A stretch of 64,000 bases of DNA from Thalassovita taeanensis (GCF_900110775.1 NZ_FOEP01000015.1:36130-100129); one strand, 5' to 3'; shown: positions 37,825-47,936, numbered from the stretch's first letter. Numbers and translations are program-made. Notes: generated by a model not told the origin, from the letters alone.

Positions 37825-38556
37825 GTGGGCGCGCTGAAACTTCAAACAGCCTTGCGTCTTGTTTATCCGCCGCGGTGTTTGTGTTGCGGTGATATGGTGG
37901 ACAGCGAGTTCGGGCTGTGTGGCCCTTGCTGGCGCGACACGCCGTTTATCGGCGGGCTGACCTGTGATGTGTGCGGCACGCCGCTTCCGGGCGAGTCGGA
38001 TGGCGAGGTGGAACTGTGCGACGATTGCATGGCGTTACCGCGTCCCTGGCAGCGAGGGCGCGCGGCGCTGATGTATGATGGCAACGGTCGCAAGCTTACG
38101 TTGGCGCTGAAACACGGCGACAGGCACGACATCGCCCATCCGGCGGCGCGCTGGATGCTGAACGCGGCCGGCCCGATCTTAGCGGCGGATATGTTGGTGG
38201 CGCCGGTTCCGCTGCACTGGACCCGGATGATCAAACGCCGCTTCAATCAGGCGGCGCTGCTGGCGCATGCCTTTGCGCGCCTGGCGGGGCTGGAATACTG
38301 CCCGGATCTGCTGGTCCGCCATCGACGGACGACAACGCTCAAGGGGCAGGGGCTGGAACAGCGGTTCGCCGCGCTTCAGGAAAGCATCATGCCGCATCCA
38401 CGCCGCAGCGGTTCGATTGCGGGCCGTCATGTGCTGTTGATTGATGATGTGATGACCACTGGAGCCACGTTTTCCGCCTGTGGTGACGCCTGTTTGGCGG
38501 CGAATGCAAGTGAAGTTTCGGTTCTGGCACTGGCGCGTGTTGCCAAGGGGCCCTAA
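37825..38556 (+). CDS. comF: ComF-family phosphoribosyltransferase-like protein
   Basis: This 243-residue protein has an N-terminal zinc-ribbon region with four CxxC pairs (CLCC, CGPC, CDVC, CDDC) and a phosphoribosyltransferase-type C domain containing the PRPP-binding DDVMTTGAT loop. ComF proteins contribute to DNA uptake or processing in competent bacteria but are widespread outside them. The GTG at 37825 has GGAGG 10 bases upstream and is preferred to the long non-homologous upstream extension. Confidence 0.87.
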   Translation: MGALKLQTALRLVYPPRCLCCGDMVDSEFGLCGPCWRDTPFIGGLTCDVCGTPLPGESDGEVELCDDCMALPRPWQRGRAALMYDGNGRKLTLALKHGDRHDIAHPAARWMLNAAGPILAADMLVAPVPLHWTRMIKRRFNQAALLAHAFARLAGLEYCPDLLVRHRRTTTLKGQGLEQRFAALQESIMPHPRRSGSIAGRHVLLIDDVMTTGATFSACGDACLAANASEVSVLALARVAKGP

Positions 38557-38592
38557 ATTTCAGACAAGCTTCTGACAAATTGGGAACCGGAT

Positions 38593-38850
38593 ATGCAGCC
38601 TGTTGAAATCTATACCTCGCCGTTTTGCGGCTTTTGCCATTCGGCCAAGCGGCTGTTGACCCAGAAAGGCGTGAGCTTTTCCGAGATCGACGTCATGGCC
38701 GACCCGACCCGCAAGCCCGAGATGATCCAGCGCGCCAATGGCGGGCGGACCGTGCCGCAGATTTTTATCGGTGACACGCATGTAGGTGGCTGCGATGAGC
38801 TGTATGCACTTGATCGCGCGGGCAAGCTCGACGCGCTTCTGGCGGGGTGA
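38593..38850 (+). CDS. grxC: glutaredoxin 3
   Basis: This 85-residue thioredoxin-fold protein has the redox motif CGFC at 12-15 (normally CPYC), the cis-Pro TVPQIFIG segment, and HVGGCDEL for glutathione binding. It reduces disulfides using glutathione. It is followed by the nitrilase-family gene with a 4-base GTGA overlap. Confidence 0.94.
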   Translation: MQPVEIYTSPFCGFCHSAKRLLTQKGVSFSEIDVMADPTRKPEMIQRANGGRTVPQIFIGDTHVGGCDELYALDRAGKLDALLAG

Positions 38851-39686
38851 AGAGGATGCGCGCAGCACTGGTTCAGTTGAACGTTTCGGATGATCCCGAG
38901 GTAAACCTGCCGGTCACGCGCGGATTTGTCCGTCAGGCGGCCGAGGGTGGCGCGGGGTTTGTTCTGACCCCCGAAGTGACCAATTGCCTGTCCAGCAGCC
39001 GCACGCGGCAGAACGAGGTGCTGCGCCCGCAGGAGCAGGACCAGACCCTTGCGGCGCTGCGCTCGGATGCGAAAGAGCTGGGCCTTTGGCTGCTGATCGG
39101 CTCGCTTGGACTTAAGACCGATGATGCGGATGGGCGGTTTGCCAACCGGTCGTTCCTGATTGCGCCGGATGGTCAGATTGCGGGCTGGTACGACAAGATC
39201 CACATGTTTGACGTGCAGGTATCCGAGACCGAAACCTATCGCGAATCAGCGGGCTATCGGCCCGGAACGCGTGCTGTTTGCGTGCAGACGCCCTTTGGCG
39301 GAGTGGGTATGACCGTATGCTATGACATCCGCTTTCCGTATTTGCACCGGGCGTTGGCCAAGGCCGGGGCGCAGATCCTGACGGTTCCGGCGGCATTTTC
39401 GCCGGTCACCGGTGCGGCGCATTGGGAGCCGTTGTTGCGGGCGCGCGCCATCGAAACAGGGTGTTATGTGCTTGCTCCGGCGCAGACCGGTCGCCATGCC
39501 AGCAGCACCGGACATAAGCGCAGCACGCATGGCCACAGTCTGGCCGTGGCGCCATGGGGCGAGGTTCTGGTCGACGCGGGCACCGAGCCGGGGGTCAGCT
39601 TTGTTGATCTTGATCCGTCGGCTGTGACACAAGCGCGGGGCCGCGTGCCTTCGCTGACCCACGACCGAGAGTTTGACGCCCCCTGA
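38847..39686 (+). CDS. nitrilase-superfamily carbon-nitrogen hydrolase (Nit1/Nit2 type)
   Basis: This 279-residue hydrolase has the Glu-Lys-Cys triad of the superfamily: Glu in LTPEVTN, Lys in WYDKIHMFD, and Cys in VCYDIRFP. Close relatives hydrolyse deaminated glutathione or omega-amides, which would suit its coupling to glutaredoxin, but that is inferred. The start is GTG 38847, overlapping the grxC stop, or ATG 38856 (MRAALVQLNV), which fits the family N terminus better. The marR gene begins on its last base. Confidence 0.9.
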   Translation: MKRMRAALVQLNVSDDPEVNLPVTRGFVRQAAEGGAGFVLTPEVTNCLSSSRTRQNEVLRPQEQDQTLAALRSDAKELGLWLLIGSLGLKTDDADGRFANRSFLIAPDGQIAGWYDKIHMFDVQVSETETYRESAGYRPGTRAVCVQTPFGGVGMTVCYDIRFPYLHRALAKAGAQILTVPAAFSPVTGAAHWEPLLRARAIETGCYVLAPAQTGRHASSTGHKRSTHGHSLAVAPWGEVLVDAGTEPGVSFVDLDPSAVTQARGRVPSLTHDREFDAP

Positions 39687-40129
39687 TGAATGACGCCAGT
39701 AATTCCCTTGCCATTGCGCTGTTCAGCGAATTGCTGATCGCGGATCAGTTGGTGCGCAACCGGCTGACACGGGTGTTGCCGCGTGGGATGGAGATCTCGC
39801 ATTTTTCGGTGCTGAACCATCTGGCGCGCGCGTCGGTGGAGCGTAGCCCGGCGCAATTGGCGAAGAGTTTTCATGTCACGCGCGGGGCGATGACCAACAC
39901 GTTATCCAAGCTGGAATGGGCAGGCTATGTGCATATCCGGCCCGATTGGGATGACGCGCGCCGCAAGATGGTGGCGATCAGCCCCGCAGGGCGGCAGGCA
40001 CGGGATGCGGCGCTGGCGGCGATCTCTCCGATGATTTCGGATCTGGTGAGCGAAATGGGCGACGAAAAAGTGCGCGCCGCCCTACCGATTCTGCGCGAAT
40101 TGCGGATCCGGCTTGAGGATGAGAACTGA
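39686..40129 (+). CDS. MarR-family transcriptional regulator
   Basis: This 147-residue winged-helix protein has the MarR layout: dimerisation helices, a recognition helix in LAKSFHVTRGAMTNTLSKLEWAGYV, and a wing with the conserved DDARRKMV motif. It probably represses nearby or distant genes in response to a small ligand. It starts on the last base of the nitrilase-family gene, so the grxC-hydrolase-marR genes form one operon and may be autoregulated. Confidence 0.9.
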   Translation: MNDASNSLAIALFSELLIADQLVRNRLTRVLPRGMEISHFSVLNHLARASVERSPAQLAKSFHVTRGAMTNTLSKLEWAGYVHIRPDWDDARRKMVAISPAGRQARDAALAAISPMISDLVSEMGDEKVRAALPILRELRIRLEDEN

Positions 40130-40135
40130 GCCGGG

Positions 40136-40882
40136 TCAGCCGCGTTTCAGGCTGGCGGTGACATAGTTCACGCTTAGGTCACGATCTGAGAGCGACCATT
40201 GCCAGCTGATCGGGTTGAACACGAATCCCTTGCGATCCACCGGGTCCAGCCCGGCACCGCGGATCAGGGCGAACAGTTCGTCTGGGGTGATGAATTTATG
40301 CCATTCATGCGTTCCCTTTGGCAGCCAGCGCATTATGAATTCGGCGCCAACGATGGCCACGGCAAAGCTTTTGGAATTGCGGTTGATGGTTGAGCAGATG
40401 TGCAGCCCGCCGGGTTTCAGAAGCTGCTGGCAGGCGGTCAGATAGGCCTGCGGATCGGCCACATGTTCGACCACCTCCATGTTCAGAACGACGTCAAATT
40501 GTTCACCTGCGGCGGCTAGCGCCTCGGCCGTGGTGTGGCGATAATCGATTTCCAAACCAGACTGTTCGGCGTGGATCCGGGCGACGGGCAGGTTGCCTTC
40601 GGCGGCATCGGCGCCGACCACGGTGGCACCAAGCCGGGCCATCGGTTCGGACAAAAGCCCGCCGCCACAGCCAATATCGAGCAACCTCAGACCCTTGAAC
40701 GGTTTCTGGGCGGTCAGGTCGCGGTCATATTCCCCGGCGATCTGGCGTGTGATATAGTCCAACCTGCAGGGGTTGAGCATGTGCAGCGGCTTGAATTTTC
40801 CCTTTGGATCCCACCATTCGGCGGCCATCGCCTCGAATTTGGCGACTTCCGCTGGATCAACTGTGGTCTGAGCGGCTTGCAT
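40136..40882 (-). CDS. ubiG: ubiquinone biosynthesis O-methyltransferase
   Basis: UbiG carries out the two O-methylations of ubiquinone synthesis using SAM. The 248-residue protein begins with the family signature [21 protein letters not shown], followed by the SAM-binding [14 protein letters not shown] motif, [11 protein letters not shown] and [15 protein letters not shown] 40882 is preferred because GGAG lies 6 bases upstream and the length is right. ATG 40894 is a possible alternative. It diverges from the aminopeptidase gene across 49 bases. Confidence 0.96.
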   Translation of the reverse strand: MQAAQTTVDPAEVAKFEAMAAEWWDPKGKFKPLHMLNPCRLDYITRQIAGEYDRDLTAQKPFKGLRLLDIGCGGGLLSEPMARLGATVVGADAAEGNLPVARIHAEQSGLEIDYRHTTAEALAAAGEQFDVVLNMEVVEHVADPQAYLTACQQLLKPGGLHICSTINRNSKSFAVAIVGAEFIMRWLPKGTHEWHKFITPDELFALIRGAGLDPVDRKGFVFNPISWQWSLSDRDLSVNYVTASLKRG

Positions 40883-40931
40883 TCTGCTCTCCATGTGCTC
40901 TTTTTGACGTAACCCTGTATATAGGACAGTC

Positions 40932-41915
40932 ATGGACAAATTCTCAGGCCAAAAGCGCGCAGTCCACTATTTGCACCCGCCGATCGACCCGTTCGATCAG
41001 CGGATGCTGGATGTTGGCGATGGGCACAAGATATATCTTGAGCAATCAGGCAATCCGAATGGGCTGCCCGTGGTTGTGTTTCATGGCGGGCCGGGCGGCG
41101 GATGCAGCCCGGCGATGCGGCGATATTTCGACCCGGAAGTTTATCGGATCGTCTTGTTCGATCAGCGCGGGTGCGGACGGTCGCGGCCTCATGCCGGTGT
41201 TGAAGCCAATACTACGTGGCATTTGGTTAACGATATCGAACTGATCCGCGCGACGCTTGAGATCGAGGACTGGATCGTGTTCGGCGGCAGCTGGGGGGCG
41301 ACGCTGGCGCTGATCTATGCGCAGGCGCATCCCGAGGCGGTCAGCGGGCTGATCCTGCGCGGGGTATTTCTGGCAACGCAATCCGAGCTGGATTGGTTTT
41401 ATGGCGGCGGGGCCGGGAAATTCTGGCCAGAGACCTGGGCGCGGTTTGTCGACCTGATCCCGGAGGACGAGCACGGGGATTTGATCGCGGCCTATCATAA
41501 GCGTTTGTTTTCAGGCGATTTGGCGGTGGAAACCAAATACGGCAAGGCTTGGGCCGAGTGGGAAAATGCGCTGGCGTCCGTGCAGTCGAACGGCGCAGGG
41601 GGCGACAGCCCAGGCGAATATGCGCGAGCATTTTCACGGCTGGAAAACCACTATTTTACCCACGGGGCATTTCTGGAGCGTGACGGCCAAATCCTTGATC
41701 ATATGGAGAAAATCGCGCATATCCCCGGTGTGATCGTGCAGGGGCGATATGACATGATCTGCCCGCCTGTGTCGGCGTGGAAGCTGGCGGAACGCTGGCC
41801 AAACGTGGATTTGCAGATGATCCGCAATGCCGGGCACGCGCTGTCGGAACCCGGTATCAGCGCCGAATTGGTGCGGGTGATGGACCGGATCGCCGAGGAG
41901 CGGTCGTTGGCCTAA
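40932..41915 (+). CDS. pip: proline iminopeptidase
   Basis: This 327-residue alpha/beta hydrolase releases N-terminal proline from peptides. It has the oxyanion [10 protein letters not shown] motif, the nucleophile elbow GGSWG with Ser120, [15 protein letters not shown], and the catalytic His in NAGHALSEP. The family is distinguished by HGGPGGG and by its length. It precedes a 259-base gap before rimP. Confidence 0.95.
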   Translation: MDKFSGQKRAVHYLHPPIDPFDQRMLDVGDGHKIYLEQSGNPNGLPVVVFHGGPGGGCSPAMRRYFDPEVYRIVLFDQRGCGRSRPHAGVEANTTWHLVNDIELIRATLEIEDWIVFGGSWGATLALIYAQAHPEAVSGLILRGVFLATQSELDWFYGGGAGKFWPETWARFVDLIPEDEHGDLIAAYHKRLFSGDLAVETKYGKAWAEWENALASVQSNGAGGDSPGEYARAFSRLENHYFTHGAFLERDGQILDHMEKIAHIPGVIVQGRYDMICPPVSAWKLAERWPNVDLQMIRNAGHALSEPGISAELVRVMDRIAEERSLA

Positions 41916-41949
41916 GACGTGGCGGGATGGGGCGATTTTGCCCTGTCAC

Positions 41950-42010
41950 AACCTGTGCACCGGGTGTGCGCCCCCCGTGCACGGCCGGGCAGCCGGGGCG
42001 GCGTTAACCT
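41950..42010. repeat. GTGCACC/GTTAAC intergenic element, copy 1
   Basis: CCTGTGCACCGGG, a second GTGC-rich half, then GC-rich sequence and GTTAAC. The same order recurs at 57018-57085 upstream of radC. About 60 bases are similar with substitutions. Confidence 0.5.
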
Positions 42011-42140
42011 TTGTGGCAACGGGCGGAAATGACTGCGGCAACCGCGCTGGGCAGATGGCCCTTGCAGACTCGGACCCGAGGGCGTATATGGCTTCCAACA
42101 GCGGCGTGTCGGACCTCTGACGCACCACCGGGAAAGATCG

Positions 42141-42163
42141 ACGGGCCGCGCGCCCGTTTTTTT
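42141..42163 (+). terminator. intrinsic terminator / attenuator in the rimP leader
   Basis: ACGGGC (42141-42146) pairs with GCCCGT (42152-42157) around a five-base loop (CGCGC), followed by a run of seven Ts. It lies only 12-15 bases before the rimP start, a position that suits an attenuator of the rimP-nusA-infB operon better than a terminator of pip. Confidence 0.7.
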
Positions 42164-42174
42164 GTGTCTGGAAG

Positions 42175-42753
42175 ATGATGACCAACGACCTGATAGCCAA
42201 AGCCGCGATTGATCGCCGTCTGGCCGAGATCATCACCCCTGTCATTGAGGACATGGGGTTTGAACTTGTCCGTGTGCGCCTGATGGGCGGCAAGACCCAT
42301 ACGTTGCAGATTATGGCCGAGCGCCCCGAGGGCGGGATCGAGGTGGACGAATGTGCGCGGATCAGCACCGAAGTCAGCGCCATTCTGGATGTTGAAGATC
42401 CGATCCTGGATCAGTATATTCTGGAGGTCTCCAGCCCCGGTATCGACCGGCCGCTGACACGGCTGAAGGATTTCGAGACCTTCGAGGGCTATGAGGCCAA
42501 GATCGAAACCGCTGATCTGATTGACGGGCGCCGCCGCTTCAAAGGCGAGCTGGCCGGGGTTGAAGGCACCGAGGTGCTGATCAATATCGAAGAGGGTACG
42601 GTCGGGCTGGAGTTTGACTGGCTGACCGATGCCAAGCTGGTGCTGACTGACGAGCTGATCCGCGAGATGCTGCGGCAACGCAAGGAAGCGGGCACGCTGA
42701 ACGACGACAATTTTGACGAAATCGAAACCGACGACGGTTCCCAGGAGGACTGA
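42175..42753 (+). CDS. rimP: ribosome maturation factor RimP
   Basis: RimP helps assemble the 30S subunit. The 192-residue protein has the two-domain layout with [18 protein letters not shown] and the [14 protein letters not shown] motif near the middle. The ATG is at 42175, or 42178 with a better Shine-Dalgarno spacing. It opens the rimP-nusA-ylxR-infB operon and is preceded by the terminator-like hairpin. Confidence 0.96.
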   Translation: MMTNDLIAKAAIDRRLAEIITPVIEDMGFELVRVRLMGGKTHTLQIMAERPEGGIEVDECARISTEVSAILDVEDPILDQYILEVSSPGIDRPLTRLKDFETFEGYEAKIETADLIDGRRRFKGELAGVEGTEVLINIEEGTVGLEFDWLTDAKLVLTDELIREMLRQRKEAGTLNDDNFDEIETDDGSQED

Positions 42754-42757
42754 GACC

Positions 42758-44365
42758 ATGGCCATCACTTCCGCAAATCAGCTGGAACTGCTGCAAACCG
42801 CCGAGGCCGTTGCCCGCGAAAAGATGATCGACCCCGGTTTGGTGGTCGAGGCGATGGAAGAGTCGCTGGCACGGGCTGCCAAGAGCCGCTACGGCTCGGA
42901 GATGGACATTCGCGTTCATATCGACCGCAAGACCGGCAAGGCGACGTTTACCCGCGTGCGGACTGTCGTTGAGGACGAAGAGCTGGAGAACTACCAGTCG
43001 GAGCTTACCGTTCAGCAGGCCAAGCAGTATATGGCCGAGCCCAAGGTTGGCGACACCTATGTCGAGGAAGTGCCCCCGGTCGAGATGGGCCGGATTGCGG
43101 CGCAGTCTGCCAAGCAGGTGATCTTGCAGAAGGTGCGCGAAGCCGAGCGTGACCGTCAGTACGAAGAATTCAAGGATCGTGCCGGCACGATCATCAACGG
43201 CGTGGTCAAGCGTGAAGAATATGGCAACGTCATCGTTGACGTGGGCCGTGGCGAGGCGATCCTGCGCCGCAACGAGAAGATCGGGCGCGAAAGCTATCGC
43301 CCGAACGACCGTGTGCGGTGCTATATCAAGGATGTGCGCCGCGAGGCCCGCGGGCCGCAGATTTTCCTGAGCCGCACCGATCCGCAGTTCATGGCCGAGC
43401 TGTTCAAGATGGAAGTTCCCGAGATCTATGACGGGATCATCGAGATCAAGGCGGTGGCCCGTGATCCGGGATCGCGCGCGAAGATCGCTGTCGTGTCTTA
43501 TGACAACTCGATCGACCCGGTCGGGGCGTGTGTGGGTATGCGCGGCAGCCGGGTTCAGGCGGTTGTGAACGAATTGCAGGGTGAAAAGATCGACATCATC
43601 CCGTGGAACGAAGATGTGCCGACCTTCCTAGTGAACGCATTGCAGCCCGCCGAGGTGAGCAAGGTGGTTCTGGATGAGGACGCCGAGCGGATCGAAGTTG
43701 TGGTGCCCGATGAGCAGCTGAGCCTGGCGATTGGTCGCCGTGGTCAGAACGTGCGTCTGGCGTCGCAGCTGACCGGACTGGACATTGATATCATGACCGA
43801 GTCCGACGAATCGGCGCGCCGTCAGAAGGAATTCGAAGAGCGTACCAAGCTGTTCATGGACGCGCTGGATCTGGATGAGTTCTTTGCTCAGCTGCTGGTT
43901 TCCGAAGGGTTCACCAACCTTGAAGAAGTCGCCTATGTCGAGCTGGAAGAGCTGCTGGTCATCGACGGTGTGGATGAAGGCACAGCAGGCGAGTTGCAGA
44001 CACGTGCCCGCGAACATCTGGAAACACAGGCCAAGGTCGCGCTGGAACATGCACGCGAGTTGGGCGTTGAAGACAGTCTGGTGAATTTCGAGGGGCTGAC
44101 CCCGCAGATGATCGAGGCGCTGGCCGAAGATGGTGTGAAGACGCTGGAAGATTTCGCGACCTGTGCCGACTGGGAACTGGCCGGCGGCTGGACCACGGTC
44201 GATGGTGAGCGGGTCAAGGATGAGGGTCTGCTGGAGAAGTTTGACATGGCGCTGGACGAAGCGCAGACCCTAATCATGACGGCCCGCGTGCTGTTGGGTT
44301 GGGTTGATCCGACCGAGCTGGAGGCTGAAGAAGCCGAAGGCGTTGAAGAGGAAGCCGAGGCCTGA
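42758..44365 (+). CDS. nusA: transcription termination/antitermination factor NusA
   Basis: NusA binds RNA polymerase and nascent RNA and modulates pausing and termination. The 535-residue protein has an N-terminal polymerase-binding domain, an S1 domain (about 125-200, VKREEYGNVIVDVG), two KH domains (DPVGACVGMRGSRVQAVV and AIGRRGQNVRLAS) and acidic helix-hairpin C-terminal repeats. ATG 42758 has AGGAGG 9 bases upstream. A product able to regulate termination in its own operon leader is encoded here. Confidence 0.98.
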   Translation: MAITSANQLELLQTAEAVAREKMIDPGLVVEAMEESLARAAKSRYGSEMDIRVHIDRKTGKATFTRVRTVVEDEELENYQSELTVQQAKQYMAEPKVGDTYVEEVPPVEMGRIAAQSAKQVILQKVREAERDRQYEEFKDRAGTIINGVVKREEYGNVIVDVGRGEAILRRNEKIGRESYRPNDRVRCYIKDVRREARGPQIFLSRTDPQFMAELFKMEVPEIYDGIIEIKAVARDPGSRAKIAVVSYDNSIDPVGACVGMRGSRVQAVVNELQGEKIDIIPWNEDVPTFLVNALQPAEVSKVVLDEDAERIEVVVPDEQLSLAIGRRGQNVRLASQLTGLDIDIMTESDESARRQKEFEERTKLFMDALDLDEFFAQLLVSEGFTNLEEVAYVELEELLVIDGVDEGTAGELQTRAREHLETQAKVALEHARELGVEDSLVNFEGLTPQMIEALAEDGVKTLEDFATCADWELAGGWTTVDGERVKDEGLLEKFDMALDEAQTLIMTARVLLGWVDPTELEAEEAEGVEEEAEA

Positions 44366-44390
44366 TCGCAGGCTTCGGGGGGTTCGGCGG

Positions 44391-45023
44391 ATGACGCGCG
44401 GCGGAAAAACCAAGGACCGGGAAGACGGTTCAGAGCGCAAGTGCATCGCCACTGGCGAAGTTCAGCCCAAGTATGGGCTGATCCGCTTTGTGGTCGGTCC
44501 GGACGGGCAGATCGTGCCTGATCTGATGGAAAAGCTGCCCGGGCGCGGTATCTGGGTGGCTGCGGACCGCAAGGCATTGGAGCGGGCGTCGAGCAAAGGT
44601 TTGTTTGCCCGCGCCGCAAAGCAGCCGGTGACGGTGCCGGACAATCTGCCTGACGTGGTCGAGCAGATGATGGTACGCCGCGTGGTCGATCTGATCAGCC
44701 TTGCCCGCAAGGGCGGTTTGGCCGTCGCCGGGTATGAAAAGGTCAAGGACTGGTTGTCCAAAGAACAGGCTGAAGTGCTGATTCAGGCCATTGATGGTTC
44801 GGGTCGGGGCAAGTCAAAACTCAGCACGCCGCATTTCGGATCCTTCATCGGATGGCTTACGGCGGATGAGCTGGGAATGGCGTTTGGGCGACAAACTGTA
44901 ATTCACGTGGCGCTAGGCGCTGGCGGTTTGACCGAACGTGTTGTAAATGAGGCCGCAAGACTTAAGGGTCTGCGCGTTTCGGACGGCGAAACGAGCGCCG
45001 GAAAGGATAAAAAAGCCAGATGA
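44391..45023 (+). CDS. YlxR/DUF448 RNA-binding protein fused to an L7Ae-like domain
   Basis: This 210-residue protein joins an N-terminal YlxR domain (ERKCIATGE and LPGRGIWV motifs, roughly 15-75) to an L7Ae/L30e-like domain (about 95-150, with [19 protein letters not shown]). Both fold types bind RNA. The fusion is common in alphaproteobacteria at this locus and probably serves translation or RNase P functions, which is inferred. Its stop overlaps the infB ATG by 4 bases. Confidence 0.9.
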   Translation: MTRGGKTKDREDGSERKCIATGEVQPKYGLIRFVVGPDGQIVPDLMEKLPGRGIWVAADRKALERASSKGLFARAAKQPVTVPDNLPDVVEQMMVRRVVDLISLARKGGLAVAGYEKVKDWLSKEQAEVLIQAIDGSGRGKSKLSTPHFGSFIGWLTADELGMAFGRQTVIHVALGAGGLTERVVNEAARLKGLRVSDGETSAGKDKKAR

Positions 45024-47536
45024 GCGATAACGACGGTAAAAAGACTTTGGGTGTCCACGGTGGAGGCCCCCGTGCGGGCAATGTGAAGCAGAGCTTCAGC
45101 CATGGCCGCACCAAGAACGTCGTGGTGGAAACCAAGCGCAAGCGCGTTGTGGTTCCCAAGCCTGGTGCAGGCAAGACCGGCATGATGTCTAACCCCGCGC
45201 TGGGCGATCCGTCCAAGCGCCCTGCCGGGATTTCCGACGCAGAGATGGAGCGCCGTTTGCGCGCCCTTCAGGCGGCGAAAGCCCGTGAGGCTGACGAAGC
45301 CGCAGCGCGTATCGCCGACGAAAAGGCCCGCGAAGAAGATCGCAAGCGCCGCCGCGAGGAAATGGAAGCCAAGGAGCGCGAAGAGCGCGAGCGCGTTGCC
45401 GCCCTGGCCGCCAAGGCCGAGGAAGAGGCCCGCAAGGCTAAAGACCTGGAAGATGCGGCCAAGCGTGCTGCTGTAGATGCCGCCACACAGGCTGCTGCAC
45501 CTGCAGAAGGCACTGCCGCGCCGCGCGCCCGTCCGGCACCTTCGGGTGGCGCGCCGTCGTCGACTCAGCCGCGCAAAAAAGAGCGCGAGGCCGAGGCGCA
45601 GGATCGTCGTGGCAAGGGACGCGTTGACGATGGTCGTCGTGTTGGCAAGCTGACGCTGAATCAGGCGCTTTCGGGCGGCGAAGGTGGTCGTCAGAAATCC
45701 ATGGCCGCGATGAAGCGCAAGCAGGAGCGTGCGCGTCAGAAGGCGATGGGCGGAGCGATGGATCGCGAAAAGGTGGTCCGTGATGTTCAGTTGCCGCCGA
45801 CCATTGTTGTGTCTGAGCTGGCAAACCGGATGGCGGAACGTGTTGGGGCCGTTGTGAAGGCGCTGATGCAGAGCGGCATGATGGTCACGCAGAACGAGAC
45901 GATTGATGCCGATACCGCCGAGCTGATCATCGAGGAATTCGGCCACAAGGTGGTTCGCGTGTCGGACGCCGATGTGGAAGATGTGATCCAGCATATCGAA
46001 GATAAGCCGGAAGAGCTGCTGCCGCGTCCGCCAGTGATCACGATCATGGGTCACGTTGACCATGGTAAGACCTCGCTTCTGGATGCGATCCGCCATGCCA
46101 AGGTGGTTGCGGGCGAAGCTGGTGGGATCACGCAGCACATCGGTGCCTATCAGGTGAAAGCCGACAATGGCGCGTTGCTGACGTTCCTGGATACACCCGG
46201 CCACGCGGCGTTTACGTCGATGCGGGCCCGCGGCGCGCATGTGACCGATATCGTGGTTCTGGTGGTTGCGGCGGATGACGCTGTGATGCCGCAGACGATC
46301 GAAGCGATCCACCACGCCAAAGCGGCCAACGTGCCGATGATTGTGGCGATCAACAAGGTCGACAAGCCCGAGGCGAACCCGACAAAAGTGCGCACGGATC
46401 TGCTTCAGCACGAAGTGGTGGTCGAGGAGATGTCCGGCGACGTGCAGGACGTTGAAGTTTCGGCCAAGACCGGCAAGGGCCTGGATCAACTGCTGGAAGC
46501 CATCGCGCTGCAGGCGGAGATTCTGGAGCTGAAAGCCAACCCTGATCGCAATGCCGAAGGCGCTGTGATCGAGGCGCAGCTGGATGTGGGTCGCGGTCCG
46601 GTTGCCACGGTTCTGGTGCAGAAAGGTACGCTGCGCCAAGGTGATATCTTTGTTGTGGGTGAGCAGTGGGGCAAGGTTCGCGCGCTGATCGACGACAAGG
46701 GTGATCGGGTGAAAGAGGCCGGTCCGTCGGTTCCTGTCGAAGTTCTGGGCCTGAACGGCACGCCTGAAGCGGGCGATGTTCTGAACGTGGTCGAGACCGA
46801 AGCACAGGCGCGTGAGATCGCGGATTACCGTGCGGATATGTCCAAGGAAAAACGTGCGGCTGCCGGTGCGGCGACCACGCTGGAGCAGCTGATGGCCAAG
46901 GCCAAGGCGGATGAAACCGTGGACGAACTGCCGATCCTTGTGAAGGCCGATGTTCAGGGTTCTGCCGAGGCGATCGTTCAGGCGATGGACAAAATCGGCA
47001 ACGACGAAGTGCGTGTGCGGGTTCTGCATTCGGGTGTTGGTGCAATCACCGAAACCGATGTGGGTCTGGCCGAGGCCAGCGGCGCACCGATCATGGGCTT
47101 CAACGTGCGGGCCAACGCCAGCGCGCGGAACACGGCCAACCAGAAGGGTGTGGAGATCCGGTATTATTCGGTGATCTATGACCTTGTGGATGACGTGAAA
47201 GCGGCGGCCAGCGGTCTGCTGAGCAACGAGATCCGTGAGAAGTTCATCGGTTATGCCACGATCAAGGAAGTCTTCAAGGTTACGGGTATCGGCAAGGTTG
47301 CTGGTTGTATCGTGACCGAGGGTGTTGCCCGCCGGTCGGCTGGTGTTCGCCTGCTGCGTGACGATGTGGTGATCCACGAAGGCACGCTGAAGACACTGAA
47401 GCGCTTCAAGGACGAGGTGAAGGAAGTCACTTCGGGTCAGGAATGCGGTATGGCCTTCGAGAATTACGACGATATCCGCCCTGCCGATGTCATCGAGATT
47501 TTCGAGCGCGAAGAAGTCGTGCGCAAGCTGGACTAA
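45020..47536 (+). CDS. infB: translation initiation factor IF-2
   Basis: IF-2 is the GTPase that positions initiator tRNA on the ribosome. The 838-residue protein has a long charged, Ala/Glu/Lys/Arg-rich N-terminal region (about 1-270), the IF2N helix, the G domain with GHVDHGKTS from Gly344, DTPGHAAF and NKVDK, then domains II-IV ending REEVVRKLD. The N-terminal region is partly repetitive in composition. A strong terminator follows 28 bases after the stop. Confidence 0.98.
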   Translation: MSDNDGKKTLGVHGGGPRAGNVKQSFSHGRTKNVVVETKRKRVVVPKPGAGKTGMMSNPALGDPSKRPAGISDAEMERRLRALQAAKAREADEAAARIADEKAREEDRKRRREEMEAKEREERERVAALAAKAEEEARKAKDLEDAAKRAAVDAATQAAAPAEGTAAPRARPAPSGGAPSSTQPRKKEREAEAQDRRGKGRVDDGRRVGKLTLNQALSGGEGGRQKSMAAMKRKQERARQKAMGGAMDREKVVRDVQLPPTIVVSELANRMAERVGAVVKALMQSGMMVTQNETIDADTAELIIEEFGHKVVRVSDADVEDVIQHIEDKPEELLPRPPVITIMGHVDHGKTSLLDAIRHAKVVAGEAGGITQHIGAYQVKADNGALLTFLDTPGHAAFTSMRARGAHVTDIVVLVVAADDAVMPQTIEAIHHAKAANVPMIVAINKVDKPEANPTKVRTDLLQHEVVVEEMSGDVQDVEVSAKTGKGLDQLLEAIALQAEILELKANPDRNAEGAVIEAQLDVGRGPVATVLVQKGTLRQGDIFVVGEQWGKVRALIDDKGDRVKEAGPSVPVEVLGLNGTPEAGDVLNVVETEAQAREIADYRADMSKEKRAAAGAATTLEQLMAKAKADETVDELPILVKADVQGSAEAIVQAMDKIGNDEVRVRVLHSGVGAITETDVGLAEASGAPIMGFNVRANASARNTANQKGVEIRYYSVIYDLVDDVKAAASGLLSNEIREKFIGYATIKEVFKVTGIGKVAGCIVTEGVARRSAGVRLLRDDVVIHEGTLKTLKRFKDEVKEVTSGQECGMAFENYDDIRPADVIEIFEREEVVRKLD

Positions 47537-47563
47537 GCGGGCCTTACTGCTTCGGGACGTATA

Positions 47564-47606
47564 CAAAACGCCCGCGCCATTCTGTGGCGCGGGCGTTTTG
47601 GTTTTT
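47564..47606 (+). terminator. rho-independent terminator of the rimP-infB operon
   Basis: A perfect 16-bp stem (47564-47579 with 47585-47600) has a TTCTG loop followed by GTTTTTC. This is the strongest terminator in the window. Confidence 0.95.
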
Positions 47607-47745
47607 CGAGAGCAGCACAGGCCTGCAGACGGCCAAGTTAGCTGAGAATATGGGAGCGCGCATGCGGGCACTGCCGGGCGTCACCTGCAAGCGGCGCCAC
47701 GTTGAAGTATCTGGTTACGAATTTGAGTTTGGGCGTTTTCCAAAG
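47607..47745. other. unassigned stretch between two terminators, possible small RNA
   Basis: No convincing gene is seen. It is bounded by the infB terminator and the hairpin at 47746-47777. On the + strand it could produce a short terminated transcript of about 130-170 nt. I see no promoter, so this is speculative. Confidence 0.25.
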
Positions 47746-47777
47746 AAAACGGGGCAGCGAGTGACTGCCCCGTTTTT
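47746..47777. terminator. bidirectional terminator
   Basis: AAAACGGGGCAG (47746-47757) pairs with CTGCCCCGTTTT (47765-47776), loop of 7, with a T-tract on each strand. It ends the minus-strand 45-residue gene and any + strand transcript of the preceding stretch. Confidence 0.88.
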
Positions 47778-47798
47778 CTATCTGTTCGATAGAGTGTT

Positions 47799-47936
47799 TC
47801 AGGCGGCGCGCGTCGGCACCGGCTGACCTGCAAACTCACGCTCGCCAACGCGAACAAGAATTTTCCCATCCGGCAGTCCGCGAACGAATGTGCCCTGAAC
47901 GGAAACGCAGCTTCCGATAACTATGGTTCTCAACAT
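47799..47936 (-). CDS. 45-residue conserved-looking protein of unknown function
   Basis: The reading frame encodes MLRTIVIGSCVSVQG followed by a Gly/Val-rich strand pattern and a C-terminal REFAGQPVPTRAA. It has a strong GGGGAGG Shine-Dalgarno 7 bases before the ATG and a terminator directly after, so it is probably expressed. The sequence looks like a small beta-rich protein. I recall similar short proteins in Rhodobacterales but cannot assign a role. It lies 174 bases after mutT on the same strand and may have its own promoter. Confidence 0.65.
   Translation of the reverse strand: MLRTIVIGSCVSVQGTFVRGLPDGKILVRVGEREFAGQPVPTRAA

Larger units (their letters stand above)
41916..42174. other. 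intergenic region upstream of rimP
   Basis: This 259-base gap holds the GTGCACC/GTTAAC element (41950-42010), a possible 20-codon reading frame (ATG 42055, TGA 42118-42120) of doubtful reality, and an intrinsic terminator next to rimP. I see no tRNA here. Confidence 0.5.

Noticed and set aside
40904..40923. TTGACG with TATATA before pip
   Set aside because: The hexamers are separated by only 8 bases, too short for a sigma70 promoter.
42055..42120. A 20-codon leader peptide before rimP
   Set aside because: The Shine-Dalgarno is weak and no run of regulatory codons is seen. Kept only as a possibility under the attenuator.
44903..47671. A long open frame on the minus strand opposite infB
   Set aside because: It is antisense to a clear infB and reads as composition-driven His/Arg-rich sequence with no family features; GC-rich codon bias creates such frames.
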